Made by a program: the position numbers and the translations under genes. From Euglena gracilis (taxonomy: Eukaryota; Euglenida; Euglenophyceae; Euglenales), in NCBI GenBank assembly GCA_039621445.1, contig CP154954.1, forward strand, positions 31,954,012-32,018,011: 64,000 bases of DNA, given 5' to 3'. Below, piece after piece: positions 54,770 through 64,000 of this stretch (positions are counted from its first letter, which is position 1; each line of letters opens with the position of its first letter). The notes beneath the pieces were generated by a model, which was not told where the DNA came from, did no database searches, and worked only from the letters and a program-made list of their open reading frames with translations.

Positions 54770-54872
54770 TAAAACCCTATCCCCCCGGGGGGTCGGCAGG
54801 GGTGCTATGCGGTGCCTGCCCCTATGCACCCCCCCCCCCCCCCGTGGGGTAGGCACCCGACTAAGCACAAGC
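54770..54872. mobile_element. Right-end fragment of the 8.7 kb element family
   Basis: GGTGCCTGCCCCTA, a C run, GTGGGGTAGGCACCCGACTA, AGCACAAGCCTG. The left end is missing. Confidence 0.68.
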
Positions 54873-54879
54873 CTGACCC

Positions 54880-55262
54880 AGATTTCAGGGTTTCCTTACG
54901 ATCCCCCGCCCCGCCTGATCCCGGCATTCCCGTTCCCCGGATCCAGGATTTTTTTTTCAGTGGCAGCGACTGGATTCCCTAGTTTCTGAATCACCCGGGT
55001 TTTGACCCCGAACTCCCCGCCAGGCCCGAGTTATTCACCGCGCGAAGGGGTCCAAACTGGGTAGGATTGCCCCCCCCCTTTGGGCTACTTTGCCAGTTGT
55101 CGGAGGCACGAAAAAAAAAATCAAAAATTCAACATATCTCGAAAATGATGCAAAATCAAAGGAAATGTCCGGACCTAATTTGAAGCCCTTGGAATGCCCC
55201 ATCCACCGGTATTTTTATTTCCCCACAACTCCCCGCCCAGCGGGATCCCTAAAACCTCCCGC
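54880..55262. mobile_element. A/T-rich dispersed repeat, fourth copy
   Basis: Matches 39,130-39,300 (GGATTTTTTTTTCAGTGGCA, CGAGTTATTCACCG, GGGGTCCAAACTGGG), then the inverse of 18,055-18,150 (ATATCTCGAAAATGATGC, GGAAATGTCCGGACCTAATT, CCCCACAACTCCCCGCC). Confidence 0.72.
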
Positions 55263-55589
55263 TGACCCAATCACAACAAACCCACGGCCCAAGGAAGGGG
55301 AATGGTAAGATATGGCAGGGGGGTTAGTGTTCAGTGCGATCCCAGGTTTTTGTGCCATGCCTCGAAGCCAGACAGATCAGCTTAGGCGGCCAACTAGTAC
55401 AAAAATTTATTAAAATAAAGTTTTTTTTCAACATTTATGATCGTGACATATTATGCTCTTACATATAAGGACGATGTAAAGAATTCTTTAGAAATAAACC
55501 ACATCTTGAAAATATTAACTGTAGGACACTCCAAATGTTTCCAACCAGAGTATAATTTTCAATATGCATAGTTGCAACTCAGGACAGGG
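55263..55589. other. AT-rich unique spacer
   Basis: 55,400-55,520 is strongly AT-rich. No gene. Confidence 0.4.
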
Positions 55590-56490
55590 AAAAAGAAAAA
55601 AATGGGAGGGCAGTAATGAAGAGTGCACTACACTGTTTCTCTTCCTCTCTTCTCTCTGTGTTCTCCACGCCTATGCATGCGTTCTGAAACCATCCAAAAA
55701 ATGGAGTGAGAATCCCAGATGGAATTACGATAGAAAAAAAGGGTAAATGGACCCACTTGATTTGATGGGAAAAATAAATGACCATTGAAATGCAAATTGA
55801 AAATGGTAAGAGTAAGTGTGATTTTGCACAAGACCTGTGCGAGCCTCCACTGTGCGAAAATTGGGCATCTCCTGTGAAAGGATTTTACGCCAATATGCAT
55901 CTTGCACCAGGCCTCCAAAAATAAACCCAGGAAGGGAAATTACTGGTCATAGGACACTGCTCACTCTGTTTCCATGGACCAGAGCATACCTTGATCATCT
56001 GCACTTGTTGCAATGCGTCCCAGCGAACATGCAGAGGGGGATTGGAAGCTGTGATGGAAAAGAAGAATGAAAAAGTGGGGAGGGCACGCGGTAATGAAGA
56101 GTGCATACACTGGTGTTTTAGCACGAGGCTCCGGATTGCTCTCCAAAATGTGTTCTCCCATTATTCATCCGTGCATGGACATTCTGAACCATCCAAAAAA
56201 TTCCCCAGTCCCATCATCCCAGATGATCAGATCACACAGGCAATATATTGTCCTGTACTGGACTCACTGTTGAATGCGGACAAAACCTGACTGATGGGGT
56301 GGGTCTTGCAAATTGCCTAAATGGTATTGAGGCTCAGTGGATTGTCCCACATTCACCTTTAGCCTCCATTTGGCAGTGTGCGAAAAGGGGGGGGTGGCGC
56401 AGTATTCAAAATAGAAATTTGTGTCAAATCCATGCACACGAAAGGTTGCATTGGAATACCAACTTTCAATCTGTCTGCGAAGCATGTGGC
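55590..56490. repeat. Two diverged tandem copies of a roughly 500-bp unit
   Basis: Copy 1 from about 55,590 and copy 2 from about 56,070 share, in order, GTAATGAAGAGTGCA, GTGTTCTCC, ATGCATG/GTGCATGGAC, TTCTGAAACCATCCAAAAAA, CCCAGATG, TGCAAATTG...AAATGGTA, GCCTCCA and GTGTGCGAAAA. Spacing between equivalents drifts from 484 to about 520 bp. No coding frame spans either copy. Confidence 0.8.
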
Positions 56491-56750
56491 ACAGAGAAAT
56501 TCCTGACGGTCGTCTTCAGCAGTCCCTTTGGGTGTCCCTTGGGTCCTTCCCTTTCCCTCCATTGGGACAGCGGCGCGCACACACACAGGCACACACAAAC
56601 ATGCTGTCACATTTCGGCCCACGCAGCCATTCTTTTCCAAATTAATGGAGGGGTTTCATGGAGGGGGGACAACACTCACCACTCACGTTCAGCGCGCATG
56701 TCACGGGAACATCACTTGTGCAGAATGGCTGCGTTTCTCTCGGGGGCGTG
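56491..56750. other. 3' flank of the downstream gene of the two-gene block
   Basis: Contains a short CGCACACACACAGGCACACA run (56,574-56,602). No poly-A signal recognised on the minus strand. Confidence 0.4.
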
Positions 56751-58083
56751 CTAGTGGATGGGCTTCCTTAAGACACTGCCAGACAAGCGCCGTGTTAACT
56801 CAGAAGCAGTGAGGGCTGCGGCTGGCGTGCCTGACGATGGTGCCGATGGCTTCGGCTCCTCGCTTGGCCAGGGCTCCGCTGTGGTCTGCATCCTCTTCCC
56901 CTGATCCTTGTCCTTCCTTGGGTCCTTGTCTTTTGGCGCCTCTTTCTCTTTCTCTTTGCACTGTCTGGCCTGTGGTACTTTGAACGGCTTTAGTGGTGTT
57001 CCCTCTGCACCAGGTTTCGCACGGCGTTTCGCAGGCGGCTTCGGGTTGGGAGGCAAGAGCATGAGGGGCATGTTGATCTCGCTGTCACTGCTCACACTGT
57101 CGAGGTTCTCTGCCACATCTGCTTGCTGCACCATCTCAAAGATCGGTGTCAGGGCGATGGTCCGCTCCATGATCTGTGTCCACTGTAACACCGGGATGTT
57201 CTGGGTCCCCTTGAGAGCCTCGCTCATATGTCCTGCGATATCCGGGATGGACTCCTCACTGCGCAACGGACAGAGGGCTACAGATGGTGTGTTGTCCAGT
57301 CTGGTGCTGAGCAACACCGCCAGTGCCACGTCGTTGCTGATGACGTACAGCCAGTCCGCGCTCTGGGAGGTGCTCTCATCATTGTTATCTGGCAGCAGCA
57401 GGGCCTGCAGGTATCCGAAGATGGCCACCCATCCAAGGGTTGGTGGCTCGGCATGTGCGATATTGAAATAGGGAGGTTGTCGTCGACGGAGCTCTCCTAC
57501 ATCTGGCGTGAATATAACGATCTGCCGGCGGGCTGCTGTGTACATGGCATCCTTGTCCGCAGTCCAGACGATGAACGTCCGTCGCTCTCCACTCCAGCTT
57601 TCCCCAAGCACGTGGATGCGGCGCAGGGTTGCCATATCCACAATGTCTGGCCTGCCGAACAGAATGACTGGAAAGACAGACAGTCCTTGGCACGTTGTCC
57701 ATGCACTCCACCACGTCGTCTGCTTCAACCGACCGCAGGTCAATCAGGACAGCTCGAAATGGCAGTGTGGAGATTGTCTTGGGCAGTGCTGGTGTTCGAG
57801 GGATGATGCCAGAGTCTGTGGCAGCTATTGCCACCTTCGTCATGCATCCATCATCCTGCACTTCCAGCTGGAGGGGAGGTCGTCCGAGAACATCTCGGGC
57901 AGTCTTGTATTCTTCTGCAGTCCACAGACGGGCCTTGCGGAGTTAGTCCCCCTTTGGGATTCTCTTCAGCATGTCCTGTTCCATCAATGGGGGCTTCCAC
58001 TTCCTTGTTGACACTTTGACGGCGGGCAACTTGGGGACCATGGCCATGAGGTGTGTAACTTCAGCAGGAACTGGCATGGTCAT
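56751..58083 (-). pseudogene. Second gene of the two-gene block, unknown protein, one stop and one frameshift
   Basis: Starts at ATG 58,083 (MTMPVPAEVTHLMAMVPKLP). Codon 47 is TAA (57,945-57,943), after which the same frame continues LRKARLWTAEEYKTARDVLG. At 57,674-57,681 the 4-bp word AGAC is doubled. Removing one copy joins CMDNVPRTV directly to FPVILFGRPDIVDMATLRRI in the next frame, which then runs to a stop at 56,751. About 440 codons in all. The first two thirds look like a folded domain. The last third has basic stretches (KPPAKRRAKPG, KDKDPRKDKDQGKR) of nuclear-localisation or nucleic-acid-binding type. I do not recognise the family. It follows the transposase-like gene on the same strand after 214 bp, suggesting an accessory protein of the same element. 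Confidence 0.6.
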
Positions 58084-58197
58084 GATGGCGCATCTACAAT
58101 GAAAACTAACAACCTAGCAGATTTGCACAGAGTGCCTGACCATCCATTCCCTTTCATATGACATTTCAGACAATGACATTCCCCATCCAAAATCCTG

Positions 58198-58335
58198 TCA
58201 ACTTGTGCCACTAATGTCATAAATTGAAACTGGAGTAATCAACACGTTTCAAGATGTGGTGCGCCAAAAAGCAGCATGGGACATGGCGTCCTAAGTTCAA
58301 CTTATTCCACTAGTGTCATAAATTGACGGAACTGG
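58198..58335. repeat. Two imperfect direct repeats, 99 bp apart, in the intergenic space
   Basis: TCAACTTGTGCCACTAATGT (58,198) and TCAACTTATTCCACTAGTGT (58,297) each continue CATAAATTGA and, after a few bases, AACTGGA. Each contains one copy of the CCACTAGTG palindrome found upstream at 61.2-61.9 kb. The second overlaps the last codons and stop of the upstream gene. Confidence 0.85.
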
Positions 58336-60764
58336 ATGAAAACAAGGTGATCCGCATAGCATGAGCCTGACTGTACAAATTGCCCTAATCCCATTGTGAA
58401 GAAGAACCCTCTCACAAAGATCATGCAGCCTTTGATCACCGTTGGTTGGACACCGATATGATGACCACACCAGGCTAGGATTGCGTCGTTCTGCATGAAC
58501 TGGAAGGTCCGGGCACAATACGTGCCAGCTGTACCACATCCGACAAGCACTGCGGCTGAGAAACTGCTCGATGTCGCTACATGAAACCCTTGGACCTGTA
58601 TTCTGCAGCTCAAATTCCAACCGCTGCAACGCTTCCTCCTCCTCATGTATTCGTTCCAATGACCTTCTTTGGAAAATTGATTCCAACATGCTTACAAACG
58701 CAAATGTTGCCTTATGCACTTGCACCAGGGTTCGCAAGTTACTGCGTAGCAACGCCGTGATGCTTTCCTCCGCTACGGGCCTCAGCAAAGGAACAAGGGG
58801 CTGTTCTGTGGTGTATGACATGATGTCCGGGATGGAAATCGAGCCATTTGATGTCCATCGCACAGTAGGCAGGATAAATGATGATTTCACGAAATCCAGG
58901 ACACGTTCACAAACGACACAACGGACACGCTCCGGAACGCTGGCACAGTGCTCCCTCATCTTCCTACTAGGTGGTGTGAGCAAGGACATATTCGAGTAGT
59001 CTTCTTGGCCCGAATGTGCACCAAATTGTCTCATTGTTCGTGTAACTTTGCTGAGGTGTGCCTCACATAGCTCTTCACAGTGGACCACTCCTGGAGCCAC
59101 ATCGTGCCACGACCTCCAGAATAAGAGTGCTTGTGTGATTGTCTTCACGTAACGGACCCTTAAATAATCTGTCGGATGTAACCGGATCAGCATAGAAAGT
59201 GACCACTGAAGAGCTTGGCGAGCACAAGCACCCGACCCCAGCTTACGCCCGTCCCATGTGCATGTACGAACCTTGTATCCAATAGCAAACAATGCTGGAC
59301 AGAAATCAGTCATCAGTAGCCGAAATTGCAACAGTTGGTACATGAGCAACCGAACTCGTTTGCCTTTATTCTCTGCCAAACTCGAGGCATACAACAACTC
59401 CTTTCGTGCAACAGACTGGTCTGAGGACATAGAACCTGTTTGGCCGACAGTGGATGACCGTGTCACGCGATAAAACAAAGCACGTACGCGGTCAATCTCT
59501 TGGTCAAGCATTGGCAGGAGCAAGATTGTCGCAACAAGACGTTCAATATGGCCGAGTTTTTGAACACCGTTCACATGAGGCAATGGAACAGCGTCTGTGG
59601 GTACCACCAAGCCCTTGTCCAGGTAAATCCAAATGTGAAAGAACACGCGGTGCAGATGGAAGCAAACATTCTTGTAAGCATGCCACACCCCATACAACAA
59701 AACACAGCTTTGCAGATGCTCGCGAATGGCTAGATGACGGTACGTTCGGCTGTACATCCATCGTATCACACGGGAGTGTATGTTCTCATCCGACAGCAAC
59801 GTCACATGTTATCACATGTTCAGTGTGCTGCTGAACCTGGAAGACCACCTTGAGGGTTTTGAGCAAATCCACGTGGCTAGCTGTTCCATGGGGTTCTAGC
59901 GACAAACCACACCATTTGGGGCCACGGATCTTGCCCCTCGGAACATCTAGAGGAACGCGAATTGCTTCTGCCGTGAAACCCATGAAAGCACCCTGTACAA
60001 ACGACATAAGCTCCTTGTCAGAGACGGTGAAAGAAGAACTGGCGTTGACCCTCCGGAGCAGAGTGATCACAGAAAGATAACCTTGTCACGTTCCCAACGT
60101 GGGAGTGTTAAGCAGGACGGCAACTGCGGTACCATTCAGAGACGTGTCTGTGTTCCCAGGATTCACCCCAAAGCGTCGCTTATAGAAATTGTCCACCCAA
60201 ACTCCGACGGTTTTACCTTTGATCTCAGCCCAAACGTCTAGGAGGGAATTAGTTGCCTGCTGTGCAACAGTGTATGCGGCGTAGGGCACCAACCCGGTGG
60301 GAGCCAATACACGTCGATCAGCCCGGCTGAGGGGTAGACGGGAGACGCTATTCTCAATGAATGGGGCCCGTGGTATTACGAGGCGCCGTAGGCTCAAATA
60401 CAGGTAAAATGCACCACGAAAGAAATTATGCACCGCATAATGAGGGGCTTGGTGCTGCCCACCCACAGCACACGTGAAAGCATCCTTGGCAATTGCAAAG
60501 GCGTGTTGCAAGTCAATGCAGACACCTGTGCGGGATTTCACACGAAGGTGTTTTTCTCAAGGGTGAGGTACTGAAAAGCCGGCACTCGAATCATGCTCGA
60601 ATCATGTCGTCGACACTCTTCCAGGTGCCTTCCGCAATGATCCTACCCAACGTCTCCCCACACCTTGCTGCCTATGTGCAGTCCCTGTTCACCATTTCAA
60701 GGCCATCGTTCATCACACCACGAACATCAGATGCTGCAAGGTATTTCGCTATTATGGTTTCTGT
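58297..60764 (-). pseudogene. Transposase-like gene of unassigned family, about 815 codons, broken
   Basis: Reading leftward: KYLAASDVRGVMNDGLEMVN, TAG at 60,674, then CGETLGRIIAEGTWKSVDDM. An 11-bp tandem duplication (60,585-60,606) leads to FQYLTLEKNTFV. A doubled 2-bp word (60,539-60,543) leads to KSRTGVCIDLQHAF. Then comes KTVGVWVDNFYKRRFGVNPG, TGA at 60,088, and QGYLSVITLLRRVNASSSFT. A 10-bp tandem duplication (59,802-59,821) leads to TLLSDENIHSRVIRWMY and a 502-codon open frame (LYGVWHAYKNVCFHLHRVFF, then helical sequence). The Asp-Asn-Phe motif and the later His-rich helix are compatible with an RNase H-like transposase core, but that is inference. The 5' end is open: a TAG at 60,767 preceded by CCTTTTTTCATCG may be an acceptor. 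The last about 100 codons also read open in another frame (58,646-58,302), so the C-terminus is uncertain. Confidence 0.6.
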
Positions 60765-61150
60765 CTACGATGAAAAAAGGAAAACAGACCATCAACACAA
60801 CCAAAAAGAGGCAACAGAAGGGGCCAACCAATTGCACTGCAAAAACATACTCAGACCAGAGAGTGTGGTAGCCAGGTGTTGCAAAACACCGTTCAGCTGG
60901 AGGTGAGGATGATGATCAGGATGGAAGACTTGAGCTTGAAACTTGGGCCACGCTGAAGAAGAAGAGGAAGGGTCTTCAAAGGACTTCTGGCCTGGAATCA
61001 CACCTGCAAGGTGGAAAATGAAGATGAATGCGTTCTGGCAAGGAAACCGCACGTCACTGGCTTCATTCAAACAAATGCAAACATATACAAATATACACTT
61101 CATTTCAGATCACCTTCCATTAGACACGTCACCAGACATTCAGAGCGTCT
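60765..61150. other. 5' flank of the transposase-like gene
   Basis: Both strands have frames of about 70-100 codons. If the acceptor at 60,767 is real this is intron plus an undetected 5' exon. Nothing firm. Confidence 0.35.
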
Positions 61151-61900
61151 TTTGACACTGGTGGCAAAAACAATCAGCTGTTGGCCAAAAAATAAGCATT
61201 TTCAGGTGTGTAACTGTAAAAACAGCATCTACCAAGGACACAGAAGAGGAGTCTCAAAAAAAAAGTACATTTGAACATCCCTTTTCCTTTTTTATGCCAC
61301 CAGTGGCATAAAAAAATAATTTATGCTTCGAAAAGTGCTCAATTATGCCACCAGTGGAACAACACCCTTTCAGAAACACACAAAAGAACCGAAGCAGGTG
61401 AAATGCGAAACAACACATCAAAAAGGAACATTTTCCCCACAAAAACAAAGAGAAATTCATCAACTGTGAGAAACACCATCAAATATAATGACATTCACAA
61501 ACAACATGCGAGCGAACCACAAGCAATGCATACGTTCCTTGAAAAAAAGAGGGCAATGGCAATGTCGCATCAGGAACAAAAAAACCACAAGAAATTACAC
61601 CTGGACAACAATCCAATCAAAAACAACAGAATGTATGCCAAAACACCACACTTTCAGCATACAAGCGACATAAATCAGAACAACATCCAGAACTACTTCA
61701 CAGAACGCACACCTTCCAACAAACAAACATCAATATCATGCGAGAAACAATGGACAAATCTGAGGGCTCCACTACAGAGAACAATTTCACAGAAGCATTA
61801 GGAAAGCAAACTCCCTGTAAAACTTAACAGTTACAAAATTAAAATGCCTGAAAAAGACACCTGCACAACATAGCGTAAATTTATGCCACTAATGGCAAAA
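61151..61900. repeat. Four copies of a palindromic motif (TATGCCACTAGTGGCATA consensus)
   Basis: Copies at 61,151-61,170, 61,291-61,312 (TATGCCACCAGTGGCATA, near-perfect palindrome), 61,342-61,363 and 61,880-61,900. Two more lie at 58,203-58,223 and 58,302-58,322. The surrounding DNA is AT-rich (about 61,250-61,900) and unlike its neighbours. The copies may be transposase-binding or subterminal sites. Confidence 0.8.
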
Positions 61901-61959
61901 AAACACTGTCCTAATTGGCTGCCTAAGATCAGGAAACTAACCCTCAAAAGAATTCTTCC

Positions 61960-62400
61960 AAAAAAATCCTGAAAAATTGCCAGGTAATACTTTTTTTTTT
62001 GGATTTTCGGGAGTAGGTATTACCCAGATATGACCCAAAGTCAATGGGTTGGCGGCCCAAAACGGGGGGGGGGGGGCTGGCAGGTCGAAAAACGCTCATT
62101 TTCGGCCCAAAAAACATTTTTTTCCGGGCCCAGGAGGCCAAAAAACATCGTTTCGGGCAATTTTTTTTGATTTTTTCGACTTTTTTTACCCGAAAATCAC
62201 CCTAAATCCATTGGTTTCGGGCCAAAAACGGGGAGCTGGGGGTCAAAAAAACAAAAACGCTCGTTTTCGGCTCGGAAACACTTTTTCGGGGTCCGGGAGG
62301 CCTAAAAACATGCTTCTGGTAAAAAAAAATCGATTTTTTTCGATTTTTCGACTTTTTTTGGCCCAAAACGGTAAGTCGGAAAAAGTGTACAGAACGGCCA
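61960..62400. mobile_element. A/T-rich dispersed repeat, fifth copy
   Basis: AAAAACGCTCATTTTCGGCC, AGGAGGCCAAAAAACATCG, TTTTTTCGACTTTTTT and GGTTTCGGGCCAAAAACGGGG, each twice in a partly duplicated arrangement. Confidence 0.72.
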
Positions 62401-62578
62401 TATTGGCTAAAAAACAGGGGGTGTGTGTCAAAGCCGGGATGCGCTTTTGTAGCTGCTGGGGGGTGTACAGATGTATCTGAAATACATCTGGTGGAAAACG
62501 GGGTATTAGTGCAGCTGGGCGACTACTCGACAACGTTATAATTTCAGGCCCTTGGGCTTTCGTCTTGTAACCCTGGCA
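62401..62578. other. Unique spacer
   Basis: No gene. GGGGTGTACAGATGTATCTG is followed by AAATACATCTGG, a short inverted repeat. Confidence 0.35.
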
Positions 62579-62951
62579 TTACAACCAACCGTCTTGGAAT
62601 GGTGTCACATTCAAAATCAAAGTCACAGGCCAGGCACAATTCTTTAGACAGAAAATGTTGAATTTCTGACATAGCAACAAAACGGAAAAAGCGAATTTTC
62701 TTTCCAATACTATTTCATCGCCTTCCGGCACTAAATTGGAAATGAAATCAGGTGGTGCTACTCTAAAAAAAACACAACCCCTAAAAGAAAATTTGCTACA
62801 GCAGCGAGGATGAGACCAAGGAAGATTGAGCAAACAGAAAACATGTGCAAATGTAGAGCACATGCCTGCCGAGTGCGCCGCCGGAGAGGCCGCGAGGGGG
62901 CCCGGCCGGGCAGCGGCCGTGACATGCGAGGCAGCGCAGCCCATCCTCAGC
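62579..62951 (-). CDS. Small ORF with MGCAAS start, 121 codons
   Basis: A poly-C tract ending CAG (62,952-62,964) is followed by a 7-nt leader and ATG at 62,944. The protein begins MGCAASHVTAAARPGPLAAS, again Gly2-Cys3-Ser6 for lipid anchoring, and continues open to TAA at 62,579. The second half (FISNLVPEGDEIVLERKFAF and on to TPFQDGWL) is AT-richer but protein-like. Two acceptor-like sites (TTTTCTTTTAG, GTTTTTTTTAG, near 62,765-62,790) lie inside, so it may be two exons with a GC or GT donor in between. The pyrimidine tract lies beside a copy of the 13.05 kb element's end (62,995-63,028). A plus-strand frame is also open here. Confidence 0.4.
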
Positions 62952-62994
62952 CTGGGGGGGGGGAGCAGAGGGCACGTGACGTCGGCAGCCTGTG

Positions 62995-63028
62995 GGGCCC
63001 AAGAGCATGGCTGACCAGAGGTGCTTGC
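62995..63028 (-). mobile_element. Isolated terminus of the 13.05 kb element family
   Basis: Read on the minus strand, CAAGCACCTCTGGTCAGCCA followed by TGCTCTTGGGCCC matches 13,050-13,083 with one change. The interior repeats do not follow. Confidence 0.75.
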
Positions 63029-63179
63029 TGGTACCCCAAAGGTCAAACTTACACTCCGCCTGCAGTTCTGAGCCGCCAGACTGCACCTAGTCTGGGGGTC
63101 ATTTATTGACTAAAAGAAATTTTCAATTTTCAATGGAATTGGTAGCCAGCCTCCGCGGAGCCTTCACAGAGCTCCAGGT

Positions 63180-63785
63180 AACCAAAAGCCCGCTTTTGAT
63201 TGCTTCTGATTGTTTTCTGGCCACTTTTGACTGCTTTTGGCCCCTTTAAGGCCATTTTGGTGGCCTTAAACCAATTTTAGACCATCGGCCAAAGCCAATT
63301 TTATACCAATCCAGTATAATTTTGGCCAATCCAGTATCTGCATCCACTGCACTAATCCAGTATTCCAAAAGCAACCAAAATGACCTAAATTGGCGTGAAA
63401 AAACCTAAAATAGCCCAAAAATGCCAACAATGTCCACAAAAAATTGTGAAAAATAACCCAAAATCAAAAAAAATGACATAAAATGGCCAAAAATGCCATA
63501 AACGTGCTCATATTGACTCAAATCAGCACACTTTTTGTCCAAATAATTGCAAAATAGACCCCAAATTAGAAAAACTAATCCAAAATAGCCAAGATGGGTG
63601 TAATATTGGAGATTTGTGGGAAATTTATCTTAATGTGTTTAAATCTTCAAAATATACAAAAAAAATGCCAGCACCGCCCAGCATCGCCCGGCATCATAAA
63701 CACCACTTCTGGTCTCCAAGCCAGCATCGCCCAGCATCGCTCAGCATCGCCTAGCGATGCTCAACATCATCAGAGGTGCTTGGAT
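63180..63785. mobile_element. Second copy of the 13.05-14.69 kb element (right part)
   Basis: Collinear with 14,280-14,693: CCAGTATCTGCATC, AAAAGCAACCAAAATGACC, ATTGTGAAAAATAACCC, GATGGGTGTAATATTGGAG, AAATATACAAAAAAAATGCC, CCAGCATCGCCC decamers, CATCATCAGAGGTGCTTGG. No matching left end or TSD was found, so it is truncated. Confidence 0.82.
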
Positions 63786-64000
63786 GGCAGAAGGTGCTCC
63801 ACAGCACACGGCAAACTGCCTCAAACGTGGGATGCTGGGGGAATGATTTGGGCCAGGTGAGACCAAATCCTCACGATACCATAGGCTTTGACATTTAAAA
63901 AAAATGGTGGTCCGTTTGCGCAAATTCACACATGGACCACATACACATTAGTGGGAGGCGTCCATTTGCTCGATGGGCAGAACGGGCGGTTCCCACATGT
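63786..64000. other. Unique end of window
   Basis: No feature recognised. Confidence 0.4.

Noticed and set aside
57228-57806. 192-codon plus-strand ORF opposite the second gene of the block
   Set aside because: It is the antisense shadow. The minus strand gives a continuous reading on both sides of the 4-bp duplication, and the plus frame does not extend beyond.
59802-59821. Reading the 10-bp duplication as a tiny intron
   Set aside because: There are no GT-AG borders and the two halves are near-identical, so tandem duplication is the simpler explanation.
61271-61801. 176-codon plus-strand ORF in the AT-rich region
   Set aside because: It starts with TTG. The peptide CHQWHK at its head is simply the translated palindrome, and composition is Lys/Asn/Thr-rich as expected of AT-rich DNA.

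Overview
This window is almost certainly nuclear DNA of a eukaryote. It shows long (CA)n and (CATA)n microsatellites, many minisatellites, dispersed terminal-inverted-repeat (TIR) elements, poly-C/poly-G runs everywhere, and small GC-rich islands that read as exons with GT-AG splice signals. I see no bacterial-type operon, no rRNA gene, no convincing tRNA gene and no CRISPR array. A protist or microalga with large, repeat-filled introns fits best. The taxon cannot be settled from the sequence alone.

Layout. 0-11.4 kb: TG/CA microsatellites, exon-like GC islands on the minus strand (1.4, 2.4-2.6 and 4.9-5.5 kb), a 664-bp element with long imperfect TIRs (6.1-6.7 kb) and a 296-bp element with an 8-bp target-site duplication (TSD) at 8.7-9.0 kb. 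11.4-16.7 kb: two tetranucleotide arrays, a complete 1,644-bp TIR element with an exact 8-bp TSD (13,050-14,693), and a C-rich tract bracketed by a 15-bp inverted repeat. 17.4-25.5 kb: an A/T-rich dispersed repeat and several exon candidates, including one starting MGCASS. 25.5-34.5 kb: mostly dispersed repeats. 34.5-42.1 kb: plus-strand exons, including the best gene model of the window, a two-exon gene (40,744-40,896 and 41,678-42,115) with a canonical GTAAGG donor and a TACTAAC branch point. 36.5-47.5 kb: three full copies of one MITE, each with a perfect but different 8-bp TSD. 47.5-55 kb: an MGCATS exon paralogous to the one at 21.9 kb, a long poly-A tract, an inverted repeat around a GT microsatellite, and duplications. 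56.7-61.9 kb: a two-gene, compositionally distinct block, described below. 62-64 kb: a third MGC-starting ORF and a second copy of the 13-14.7 kb repeat.

The most interesting system is the block at 56.7-61.9 kb. Two long minus-strand genes lie head to tail. The upstream one (60,764-58,297, about 815 codons) has the look of a transposase of a family I cannot name. The downstream one (58,083-56,751, about 440 codons) ends in a lysine-rich tail. Both are broken in a very regular way. Every frame change I found can be explained by one short tandem duplication (11, 2, 10 and 4 bp), and every in-frame stop can be explained by a single C-to-T change in a Gln or Arg codon. A roughly 20-bp palindromic motif centred on CCACTAGTGG occurs six times: two copies around the 3' end of the first gene and four upstream of it. 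I read this as a decaying autonomous mobile element with its own binding sites.

A second theme is exons that begin with an N-myristoylation-type start (MGCASS, MGCATS, MGCAAS). Each sits 7-11 nt downstream of a polypyrimidine-AG acceptor, which suggests either a leader intron or spliced-leader trans-splicing.
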